Shown here: in pieces, positions 30,572 through 38,235 of the stretch
Position numbering within the stretch: the first letter of the stretch is position 1
Layout of the letters: every line of letters begins with the position of its first letter
NCBI GenBank assembly: GCA_028713205.1
Contig: JAQTOZ010000005.1
Coordinates: 1-41,126, forward strand
DNA from: Candidatus Omnitrophota bacterium
GTDB lineage: Bacteria > Omnitrophota > Omnitrophia > Omnitrophales > Aquincolibacteriaceae
Reading direction: 5' to 3'
DNA: 41,126 nucleotides
Program-made: the position numbers and the translations under genes
The notes under the pieces: generated by a model
Databases searched by the model: none
What the model saw: the letters and a program-made list of their open reading frames with translations, nothing else
Told to the model about the DNA's origin: nothing

Positions 30572-31345
30572 TCATGCATTCCCTTTGGCATACAACATTT
30601 TCAATTGCTCTTCCGTCGGCTTTTCGGGATAGAACTCGCCGGAAGGGCCGACATACCCCTTGGCCGACTTGGTCAAGGTCACCGGCGTAAAACTTCCGTT
30701 AGCATTCGGAACATTGACGGTCATTTCTTCCGGCTCGTCTTCAACGGGCGGTCTCGCCGCCTGCGAATTGAGCGCATACATGGCCTTCAGTTGGTCCGCC
30801 GTCGGGTAGTCCGGATAAAATTCTCCCCTGGGCCCGGTATAACCATTGCTGTACTTTTGCAACACCACCGGCATATAACTGCCGTTGGCGTTCGGAACAT
30901 TCACCACCACTGTTTTCTCCGGCGCTTCCACGGAAACCGGATTGGAAACCACCACCGGCGCGGGAGGATTGACGACGGCGTAACCGGCCGGTTCTTTGAC
31001 ATAATAGGTGTTGTTGTAAAAATAGTAGACATCGCCACCGTGGTCGATTTCCCGGTAGCCAACCGGCAGGCTGGCAATGACGGCACCGAACGGTGCTGCC
31101 ACCATAAAAAATCCCGACGGCGTGGGCCGGTAAAAGCAACCGTGATACTGATAATAACGGTCCCCCCTGACGTCGATCGTCACATACCCGCGCGGTAAAT
31201 GCGGGACATAATGCTCGTACCGGGGGGAAGAATGCCCCCGACGGCCGTCGGGCCGCGCGAAAGCTTCGGTCCCGTTGATCCCCGTCAAAACAAGCAGTGC
31301 CCCCAGAAAAAACATTCCAAGCGAAATTGATTTTTGGTTCTTCAT
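30572..31345 (-). CDS. Secreted DUF6515-like protein with two C-terminal repeats
   Basis: 257 residues. Signal peptide (Leu-Gly-Met-Phe-Phe-Leu-Gly-Ala-Leu-Leu-Val-Leu, cleavage near Ala-Phe-Ala). A Tyr-Tyr-Gln-Tyr-His-Gly-Cys-Phe-Tyr-Arg-Pro segment and a Tyr-Tyr-Phe-Tyr-Asn-Asn-Thr-Tyr-Tyr-Val segment, each before Gly-Tyr/Phe, fit DUF6515. Two copies of Val-Asn-Val-Pro-Asn-Ala-Asn-Gly-Ser ... Gly-Glu-Phe-Tyr-Pro ... Leu-Lys follow. Function unknown; envelope localisation likely. The start at 31345 has AAAGGAAA 9 nt upstream; ATGs at 31351 and 31375 are alternatives. Upstream of the sigma gene on the same strand. Confidence 0.75.
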   Translation of the reverse strand: MKNQKSISLGMFFLGALLVLTGINGTEAFARPDGRRGHSSPRYEHYVPHLPRGYVTIDVRGDRYYQYHGCFYRPTPSGFFMVAAPFGAVIASLPVGYREIDHGGDVYYFYNNTYYVKEPAGYAVVNPPAPVVVSNPVSVEAPEKTVVVNVPNANGSYMPVVLQKYSNGYTGPRGEFYPDYPTADQLKAMYALNSQAARPPVEDEPEEMTVNVPNANGSFTPVTLTKSAKGYVGPSGEFYPEKPTEEQLKMLYAKGNA

Positions 31346-31429
31346 TTTCATTTTCCTTTGTTTGAGATGTTTCACTTTGGTATTCCCTGCGAATCCGTAA
31401 TCCGACTCTATCGCTTAGACAAAGGCCTC

Positions 31430-31530
31430 AAGCAAAAAGTTCCCGGAATAAGAGCGAGCGTATAGCGTCGAGCGGGTAGCGGATAGGGAAATAAAAACCG
31501 TAGACAACAGACCATAACCGTAGGAGCACG
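31430..31530. repeat. Non-coding TAGCG-word and ACCGTAG-word repeats
   Basis: In the 280-bp gap, AGCGAGCGTATAGCGTCGAG and AGCGGGTAGCGGATAG words match the linker repeats of the giant gene; ACCGTAGACAACAGACC-AT-AACCGTAG follows. No gene is apparent in this gap. Confidence 0.5.
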
Positions 31531-31627
31531 ATCACCGCGCCCATGACTCGTGACGGGCAGTCCACCTGCATTTTCTTGCTCCATGTATCGGCCGTTCGCC
31601 GTCTCTCTCACCCTTTGTCGCACACAA

Positions 31628-34600
31628 TTATGCCGCTATTCTAACCACCAAACTCGAGCGAAAAGCATGAAGCTGATCTCTTAAAACAAAATCCACAACT
31701 TGAAAAAAACCGTTTCGCTGACCGATTCCTGGTATCGTTTTGTCAGAAACCGCAAGAAGCAGAGCAGCCCAAACATCCCGGTCCTCCAAAAGCAGAAATG
31801 GCACGATCCCTTGCGGTAAGATCCCTGCGGTTTCGGCCTGAACGCCGTGCGTGAAGAGCATCACGCGGCAAGCTCTTTCTTTTTGACCCATGGGTCTTAA
31901 GGCCTGCGAAGAGGCTTGAAAAAAGACCGGTCTCCCCTTAAAAAGCTTTGTTAATTCCAAATCGGCGGGCTCGCCGTCCGTTAAGACAAACAACTTTCCG
32001 CGCCCCCCTTTTAATCGTTCGCTCAAAGCAAATATTTCTGTTCGCAATTCGGACCGCGACCTGAGAGTTTTCTGGTTGACATATAAAGAGAACGGAATGT
32101 TTTTTTGTGCAACGGCATCTTCGACAAGATGCCCATCCGTCCGTAATTCCGACCGCTGGTCCGGCGTCCGGGATTCAAAACCTATCCGGGACAGGACCCT
32201 CCGCAGATATCCATCGTCATCGCGGATCCTGCCACTGGCGACATCGCCGGAAACACGCGCCACTAATTCGAGTACACGCTCATCCGTTCTTTTGGCGATG
32301 GCCTCGAGCTCCTCTTTTGAAGCGCTTTTCTGCATGGCCCAGCCGAGAGCTTCCATTAAATCAAGATAAAGAAGGCCGTTTTCTTCCAGATGTCGCTGAC
32401 ACCGGCGGACATTGCCATCTTTCTTGGCAGGATCGAAAATTTTGGATTTGACCTTCAGCGCGTAAAAAATCGCGGCCGTTTTTTTGCTGATGGCATCCAC
32501 CCTACGGGCGATCTCGGCGACCGCATTGTCCCTGAAACGGAACCCGTACGACATGGAATTGACATCTTCCGCTCCCAGCAGTTTTACGTCCCCTAACCGC
32601 TGGACCATCTTCGAACCGTGGTTGATCAACATCGGCCGGAAGGGCCACTGATTTCCCTCGATCAGGTCGTTCTCGCGAAAATACCGTATGTTCTCCAGCA
32701 TTTCGTCAATCGTCAGCTCCGGGTCGAACATGATGAATCCGATGTCGACCCCTATTCCCATTTCCCGCAATAGCCGGATGGCATCGGTCACCTCGGATAA
32801 TTCCAAGCCCCGGTTGTACCGTTGGAGTTGAGATCGATTGCCTGTCTCGGCGCCGATAAACACCCGGACGAGGCCGGCCTTTTGAAGCCGCAACAACATT
32901 TGCCGGACCGGACCGTTCTGATGGTCCGGATCATTTTTCCGGTAGATGATGCTGGGCCGCGTAAAAATCCTGAACGAAAATTTGATGCGGTACTTTTCTC
33001 TCAGTTTCTCGATACCTTCGGCGATTTTGACGATCCTTTCGATTTTTTCGTCTTCGCGCCCGCCCAGGAAATCATCGTCCGAAAATTCGACTTCCGTGAC
33101 GCCGCGTGACATCGCCGCATCCAGAGTCGCGAGGACTCTCTCGACCGTAAATCCTTCCCAGCTTGCCGTACTTCCGCTTTCGACGACCAGCCCGCCCCTG
33201 CGAAAGGACGTCCGGGTGCAATAAGAGCAACCTCCCCAGGGACATCCTCTGGATGCCTGAACCTGCACGTTGCCGCCCCGGCCGGCGATGGCCGCATAGC
33301 TATTGGAAGCCGGAAGATGTTTCAAGTAAACCAAGTTGGGTGCCGTAACAGGCGTCGATATCATCTCTCCGGTTTCTTTGTCCCGATAGATGGCACTCGG
33401 CACATCCGATAGTTTTGACTCACCCTGAGCGACCCTAACAAGACTCCGCATCGCCAGTTCACCTTCCCCTCGTATCACAATGCCTTGCGGACACAGTTCA
33501 ATGAATTTTTCGGGAATATAGGTCGGGATCTGATTGCCGAAGACCGCCATGATTTTTCTTTCCAGGATGGCCGGCTCCGCATTTAACTTTTTGGCCAGCA
33601 ACTCCACAAGCGCCATCGAACCGGGCTGAACGGAAATACCGATGATGTCCGGAGAACCGGACATCGCTTGATCCCATATCGTATCGAGCTCCTGCGGCTC
33701 ATTCGTCCAAAGCATGCTCACGTCGACTTGTTTTCCGAATTCTCCTTTCAAATCACCTGCCAGGGTTTCAAGCGACAGGTTATTCCACACGTTATAATGC
33801 GTTGGAGATCCGACGCCGATAAAACAAACCTTGATGGGAGGAGGCGATAGATGGGATTGCTCTCCACGCACTTCGGCCCGGTAAACGGCCGGCGGGTCTC
33901 GCGACACCCGTTGCGGCATCCTTCTTAAAGCCAGTTCCATTTCTCGAAGAGAAGGCTTTCTGGGCAGAGCTCGTACAATTCCCGCAAGCCGCTCCATTTC
34001 AGACAGAAACCCGGTAACGGCCTTTGGGTTCCACTGCATGAGGACAAGGTCCCCGGGATTTTTCGTTGCCTGGGGCACAAGTTGAATCCCCGGTGTCCGG
34101 TGAATGCCCCGGGCCATGAGCTCGCGATAGTATTGTTGATGCTTTGAACTTGTGGAACTCATGCGGGGGATGATAAGCGCATAGGAAAATCCGAGATTAT
34201 TAAATATCCTTTTCAGGTTTTCGCTGTGGAACCCTCCGAAAACCAGCACCGCAGTCCCGGCGTCCGGATCTTTGGCAAAAGCGGCCAGCCTTTCCTCGAC
34301 CGCCCGGTCACGCGCACGGGCGCATTCATAAAAATCAAGGGCATACCCGATCGAGTCCTCCCAGCGTTTGGACAGGACCGTGGACTGCCGCATGGACCCC
34401 GCGAGAAAATCAGCCAGCTTTTCAGTGCTGAATCCCTCCAAAGAATCCCGTAGCTCATCGTATTCTTCCGCCATGATCTGGATCCGGCTGAGTTTTTTGA
34501 GGGCACGAATGATTTCATCATAGCGAAAGATCTCCCGCTGGGTTTTAGACGCAAGATAACGGGCCGCCCAAGCCTCTTCATATCCCTGAATTTCCTTAAA

Positions 34601-35404
34601 AAGTGCCGCCGGATCCAGCGCGTCGGTTTTTTTGATGGCGCTCGCATCCTCCGCGTGACCGATCGAAAGCAACCGCCCCACCTGTGGAAGATTTTCCGCC
34701 GTCCCGGATTTTTCTTCCCAGGAAACCATCCGCTTCAAATAGTCATAGAAATCCAGGGTCCCCGAATCGAATCGCTTCTTGAGCTCCATCCATCGTTTGA
34801 CCTCGCGGGGGAATTGACGGCGGATGAGATTTCCGACAGCTTCGGCCATGGCCTCCAAATCTTTTTCGATCGCCTCTTGCCGCTCGCTGAGAGACTGATA
34901 GGCGGCAATATTTTTCCAATAAAGTTCCGTGCAGTCGATTCCGACCAAACGGAAGCCTTTTCTCCGGTTGATGTGCGCGTACTCAGCGCCGCTAATCCGC
35001 AGCCGGTTCATGAAATAGTAAGAAACCCGTTCTCTTATTTCCGGGTCATGGATCTTCCTGAAATACCGGTCCGTGGGAATAAGGCCGTCATACCCTTCTT
35101 CGAAAACAATCCCAACACCTTGGTCTTCGACAAAATACCGGATGATCTTCGCAATATGCGCCTGGACCTCCAGGGAATCATGGGCATCCTGGATAAAAAA
35201 AATGGTCTTGCCGGAAACACCCCTGTGAAACTCGCTGATACGTCCTAATTCAGGCGAAATCTGAAGAAAGGGTTCTACCGGAACGGCTGGAGGCGGCATG
35301 GCACCGGAATGGTCTGCCAAGCATGGCATATTGCCGCCTTGGATCATAAAAAGAATGAGCAAAGTCTTCAGGACGATGCCCCGCTTGGTTTTTGACTTGA
35401 TCAT
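31628..35404 (-). CDS. Secreted TIKI-like/B12-binding/radical SAM multidomain protein
   Basis: 1258 residues; the ATG at 35404 follows a GTG by one codon. A Lys/Arg start and hydrophobic stretch ending Pro-Cys-Leu-Ala look like a signal peptide. Residues 65-429 copy module 1 of the giant protein (Ile-Gln-Asp-Ala-His-Asp-Ser; Phe-Gly-Gly-Phe-His). RAEVR at 509 then a B12-binding-like region (524-699) and a radical SAM domain (713-939) with Cys721-x4-Cys726-x2-Cys729, a looser spacing than Cx3Cx2C. Gly-Ala-Glu-Thr-Gly (about 852) is typical of the fold. RSELR occurs at 1084 and 1117, followed by a short Val-Leu-Thr-Asp-Gly-Glu-Pro domain. Radical chemistry needs reduced iron-sulphur, so export is puzzling. 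A LacI operator lies 39-58 bp upstream. Confidence 0.85.
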   Translation of the reverse strand: MIKSKTKRGIVLKTLLILFMIQGGNMPCLADHSGAMPPPAVPVEPFLQISPELGRISEFHRGVSGKTIFFIQDAHDSLEVQAHIAKIIRYFVEDQGVGIVFEEGYDGLIPTDRYFRKIHDPEIRERVSYYFMNRLRISGAEYAHINRRKGFRLVGIDCTELYWKNIAAYQSLSERQEAIEKDLEAMAEAVGNLIRRQFPREVKRWMELKKRFDSGTLDFYDYLKRMVSWEEKSGTAENLPQVGRLLSIGHAEDASAIKKTDALDPAALFKEIQGYEEAWAARYLASKTQREIFRYDEIIRALKKLSRIQIMAEEYDELRDSLEGFSTEKLADFLAGSMRQSTVLSKRWEDSIGYALDFYECARARDRAVEERLAAFAKDPDAGTAVLVFGGFHSENLKRIFNNLGFSYALIIPRMSSTSSKHQQYYRELMARGIHRTPGIQLVPQATKNPGDLVLMQWNPKAVTGFLSEMERLAGIVRALPRKPSLREMELALRRMPQRVSRDPPAVYRAEVRGEQSHLSPPPIKVCFIGVGSPTHYNVWNNLSLETLAGDLKGEFGKQVDVSMLWTNEPQELDTIWDQAMSGSPDIIGISVQPGSMALVELLAKKLNAEPAILERKIMAVFGNQIPTYIPEKFIELCPQGIVIRGEGELAMRSLVRVAQGESKLSDVPSAIYRDKETGEMISTPVTAPNLVYLKHLPASNSYAAIAGRGGNVQVQASRGCPWGGCSYCTRTSFRRGGLVVESGSTASWEGFTVERVLATLDAAMSRGVTEVEFSDDDFLGGREDEKIERIVKIAEGIEKLREKYRIKFSFRIFTRPSIIYRKNDPDHQNGPVRQMLLRLQKAGLVRVFIGAETGNRSQLQRYNRGLELSEVTDAIRLLREMGIGVDIGFIMFDPELTIDEMLENIRYFRENDLIEGNQWPFRPMLINHGSKMVQRLGDVKLLGAEDVNSMSYGFRFRDNAVAEIARRVDAISKKTAAIFYALKVKSKIFDPAKKDGNVRRCQRHLEENGLLYLDLMEALGWAMQKSASKEELEAIAKRTDERVLELVARVSGDVASGRIRDDDGYLRRVLSRIGFESRTPDQRSELRTDGHLVEDAVAQKNIPFSLYVNQKTLRSRSELRTEIFALSERLKGGRGKLFVLTDGEPADLELTKLFKGRPVFFQASSQALRPMGQKERACRVMLFTHGVQAETAGILPQGIVPFLLLEDRDVWAALLLAVSDKTIPGIGQRNGFFQVVDFVLRDQLHAFRSSLVVRIAA
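32588..33268 (-). other. Radical SAM domain of the secreted protein
   Basis: Contains the Cys-x4-Cys-x2-Cys cluster (residues 721, 726, 729), Glu-Val-Glu-Phe-Ser-Asp-Asp-Asp-Phe-Leu, then Ile-Gly-Ala-Glu-Thr-Gly and Asp-Ile-Gly-Phe-Ile-Met-Phe-Asp-Pro. The B12-binding-like part precedes it at 33308-33835. Confidence 0.7.
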
Positions 35405-35442
35405 CACTTATTGCCCCATTCCCGTTGAATATGAATGCCATA

Positions 35443-35462
35443 AAATTCAAACGTTTGAATTT
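35443..35462. promoter_or_regulatory. LacI-family operator upstream of the radical SAM gene
   Basis: AAATTCAAACGTTTGAATTT, a perfect 20-bp palindrome with the CG centre typical of LacI/GalR sites. It lies in the 80-bp gap before the radical SAM gene, and the same core precedes lacI. Confidence 0.8.
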
Positions 35463-35483
35463 TTCTTGAAAAAAAAGGTCCGT

Positions 35484-36521
35484 TTACTTCTGATTCTGAC
35501 TGACAGACTCCCTTACAATGAATTTCGCATCGATGCACCGGTCGATCATCTTTTTGTCGCCAAATTCCAGGATATCCAGCATCAAGGCCACCGCTTCCTG
35601 CCCCATCTTAAAAAAAGGCTGCTCCACGGTTGTCAGCGGCGGATGGGTATATTCCGTAATCGCGATGTTATCAAACCCAACAACCGAAACTTCCTCGGGA
35701 CACTTGATCCTGGCTTCCTTTAAAGCCTTCAAACATCCGATGGCCAAATCATCATTGGCGCAACAAATAGCGGTCGGTTTTTCAAATCTCGAGAAAAGCG
35801 TTTGCGTGGCCTCGTACCCGTGCGGGACCGAAAAACATGTGGCGCCCACGATCAGATTTTCGTCCAGCGCGATTTTGTGTTTCTTGAGGGCCTTGAGATA
35901 GCCCGTAAATCTGGCCTTGGCGTCACAGCTCTGATTCGGTCCTTTGATCATCGCAATACGCTCATGCCCGCATTGGGCCAGATACGACACGGCATTCAAA
36001 CTAGCTAGTTCATTATCGCAATAAACATGATGGGTCCCGTGCCCGGGGTGATAGGTGCAAATCACGATGACCGGCACGCCCATTTTTTTTAGTTCTTCAA
36101 AAAAATCAGCGCTCGTATCCGGGGCCGCGGTCACAATGCCGGCCATTCTTTTTCCGTGAAGGAGCTCCCGTGTCTCCGTATCCATTTTACCTTCCTTGGC
36201 CAGCAAAAAGTGAAGATCCAGCCCGTGTTCCGTAGCACCGCTCATCACACCGGAAATCATTTTGGCAAAGGGCTCGCTGGCGATCATCTCCGCAAAAAAA
36301 GGCAACGCAAACACAATGGTATTGGATTCCCGGCTGACCAGCTGGCGCGCGGAATGGTCCGGAAAATAATTCAGCCGTTCACAAATCTCCAGGATCTGTT
36401 TGCGGGTCTCCGGATTCACACGGTGCGCTGTCTCTTCCCGAAGGGCCAAAGAGACAAGGGAATAATGGCACCCTGCTTCCTTTGCGATATCTTTAATCGT
36501 CACCCTGTTTTTCTGAGGCAT
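35484..36521 (-). CDS. LacI-family transcriptional regulator
   Basis: 345 residues. N-terminal HTH Val-Thr-Ile-Lys-Asp-Ile-Ala-Lys-Glu-Ala-Gly-Cys-His-Tyr-Ser-Leu-Val-Ser-Leu-Ala-Leu, hinge Ala-Arg-Gln-Leu-Val, then a periplasmic-binding-like sensor (Ile-Val-Phe-Ala-Leu-Pro-Phe; Asp-Asp-Leu-Ala-Ile-Gly; Val-Gly-Phe-Asp-Asn). Sugar or nucleoside-type effector unknown. Its own promoter (TTGACA, 17 nt, TATTTT) is followed by the palindrome, indicating self-repression. Immediately upstream of the radical SAM gene. Confidence 0.9.
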   Translation of the reverse strand: MPQKNRVTIKDIAKEAGCHYSLVSLALREETAHRVNPETRKQILEICERLNYFPDHSARQLVSRESNTIVFALPFFAEMIASEPFAKMISGVMSGATEHGLDLHFLLAKEGKMDTETRELLHGKRMAGIVTAAPDTSADFFEELKKMGVPVIVICTYHPGHGTHHVYCDNELASLNAVSYLAQCGHERIAMIKGPNQSCDAKARFTGYLKALKKHKIALDENLIVGATCFSVPHGYEATQTLFSRFEKPTAICCANDDLAIGCLKALKEARIKCPEEVSVVGFDNIAITEYTHPPLTTVEQPFFKMGQEAVALMLDILEFGDKKMIDRCIDAKFIVRESVSQNQK

Positions 36522-36549
36522 ATTTTCCTTAACGGAGGTTTTTCTATAA

Positions 36550-36565
36550 ATTCAAACGTTTGAAT
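36550..36565. promoter_or_regulatory. LacI-family operator upstream of lacI
   Basis: ATTCAAACGTTTGAAT, a perfect 16-bp palindrome directly 3' of the -10, matching the core of the 35443 site. Position over the transcript start fits repression. Confidence 0.8.
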
Positions 36566-36566
36566 A

Positions 36567-36595
36567 AAAATACCCTATAACCTTTTGTTTGTCAA
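36567..36595 (-). promoter_or_regulatory. Sigma70-like promoter of lacI
   Basis: TTGACA (36590-36595), 17-nt spacer, TATTTT (36567-36572). Confidence 0.7.
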
Positions 36596-36639
36596 ATTCT
36601 GTTAATCAATTTTCTTAACTTATGCTTTGATAATAGGTT

Positions 36640-36817
36640 GGAATCAGCGCTCAGCGATTAGCCAAACTCTGATCTTTCAGTAACGGCGTGACGGTGCTTC
36701 GGCGAATTTACCCCAATACTCCCATACACCCTCTCTCCGTTACTTGGTCGGCGTTTCCCCTTGTCTCTTGTCTCTCGCCCCATGCCTCTGTCTTGGGTCT
36801 TGAGACTTGCGTCTCGT
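36640..36817. repeat. Non-coding word repeats (TAGCG, GTAACGGAG, GAGACAAG, AAGACCC types)
   Basis: The gap after the histidine kinase gene has no gene. It holds short degenerate words: CAGCGCTCAGCGATTAGC; GTATGGGAG and GTAACGGAG (complement); CTTGTCTCTTGTCTCTCGC; and TCTTGGGTCTTGAG, which recurs in the giant gene. A related stretch lies at 39340-39415. Confidence 0.5.
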
Positions 36818-38149
36818 TTACGCCGCCGGAGGATTGAAAGGCAAGGTGAAACGGAAGGACGTACCGCGGTTGAGTTCGGATTCCACCCAAATCTTGCCGC
36901 CGTGGGCAAGCACAATCTCTTTGGCGATGGACAATCCCAGGCCGGTACCGCCGGCTTTGCGTTCGCGCGCATTTTTGAGCTGCTCGAATTTTTCAAACAC
37001 TTTGGGGATTTCTTCCGGGGACATGCCGCAACCCGTGTCGGTCACGCTCACTTGAACGGACTCCCCCTGACGCCGTGTGGTCACGCGGATAGAACCTTGA
37101 TCGGTAAACTTACCGGCATTATTGATGAGGTTGATCAAGACCTGGATGATCCGGTCTTTATCGAAAACAAGTTTCGGCAACGACGCGTCCGGGTCCGCGA
37201 TCAGTTCCAGTCCTTTTTGCGTGAGCGTGTTTTGCATCATCTGGATCACATCCGAGACCGTGGCGTTGATATCGTTTTCGCTCATTTCAAAGACCATTTT
37301 TCCGGCCTCGAATTTTTGCACCGTCAGGATGTCCGTGGAGATCCGGTTGAGCCGCACGATATAATCTTTCGCGACACCGATCCAGTGTTTCTGATCCGGA
37401 GTCAGAGGGCCCAGAAGGCCGTCCCCGATCAGATCAATGGCGCCTTGAATCGCCGCCAACGGCGAGCGAATCTCGTGAGAGGCCATCGAGACGAACCGGT
37501 CCTTCATATCCATCGCCTCGTTGAGTTTGTCTTCGGCCTCTTTGATCTTGGTCATATCACTGCCGATGCACAGGATTTCCCGGTGTTTCTTGTCCGCCTG
37601 GAACGACTTGTTCGTCCACAGGACCCAGACCCGCTCGCCGTTTTTCTTCATGTTTTCATTGATGTTGGTTTTGTAATTTTCGGAATCCGTGATGATATCG
37701 CTGATCATGTCATGCATGTCCTTGCCGGTGGTTTCCGTCTCGGGCACAATCGTCCCGATCACGCTCTTGCCGAGGATCTCGTCTTCCGAAAATCCGAAAA
37801 ACTCCTGGGCAAATTTATTGAAGAACGTGACATTCCCTTGGTCGTTCATTCTCAGGATAATACTGTTGGAAAATTGCACCAGCTCGCGGTAATTTTTTTC
37901 CACATGGATCTTGGAAGCGACGGCAAATTGCAATGCCGCGCCGAATAGCAGGAAGACAGCGATCATCAAGAGGCGCACGGCGATTTCTTGAGGAGCGGAA
38001 GGCAGCAGATGGGAATAAAAACTGCCGTCGCCCAACAAAACATTGCTCAGCGACCGCAGCCCCCAAATCACGATGCTGACGAAAACAAACGAAAGCAGGA
38101 TATGGTCCATCACCCAAGTCGAGAAACGGGATATCCATTTTTCTTTCAT
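36818..38149 (-). CDS. PAS-domain sensor histidine kinase (orphan)
   Basis: 443 residues. Two membrane helices (about 17-40 and 57-79), a PAS domain (about 88-205), HisKA with Ser-His-Glu-Ile-Arg-Ser-Pro-Leu (His225), and HATPase with Asn-Asn-Ala-Gly-Lys-Phe, Asp-Thr-Gly-Cys-Gly-Met and Gly-Gly-Thr-Gly-Leu-Gly-Leu-Ser. It autophosphorylates on His225 in answer to a signal read by PAS or the membrane. No response regulator is next to it. The ribosome site is weak (GGAG about 13 nt upstream). Confidence 0.9.
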   Translation of the reverse strand: MKEKWISRFSTWVMDHILLSFVFVSIVIWGLRSLSNVLLGDGSFYSHLLPSAPQEIAVRLLMIAVFLLFGAALQFAVASKIHVEKNYRELVQFSNSIILRMNDQGNVTFFNKFAQEFFGFSEDEILGKSVIGTIVPETETTGKDMHDMISDIITDSENYKTNINENMKKNGERVWVLWTNKSFQADKKHREILCIGSDMTKIKEAEDKLNEAMDMKDRFVSMASHEIRSPLAAIQGAIDLIGDGLLGPLTPDQKHWIGVAKDYIVRLNRISTDILTVQKFEAGKMVFEMSENDINATVSDVIQMMQNTLTQKGLELIADPDASLPKLVFDKDRIIQVLINLINNAGKFTDQGSIRVTTRRQGESVQVSVTDTGCGMSPEEIPKVFEKFEQLKNARERKAGGTGLGLSIAKEIVLAHGGKIWVESELNRGTSFRFTLPFNPPAA

Positions 38150-38235
38150 GGCGATACTCTATCTCCAATCCGCGGCAGCTTCAAATTATTTATGCCGAAG
38201 GGATCCGTGGACGGCCATGATCCCGGGAACCATGC

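Noticed and set aside
35443-35462. Palindrome as an intrinsic terminator of lacI
   Set aside because: AT-rich and identical in core to the site at the lacI promoter; better explained as an operator.
36761-37948. 395-residue open frame on the plus strand
   Set aside because: Antisense shadow of the histidine kinase; no recognisable domain.
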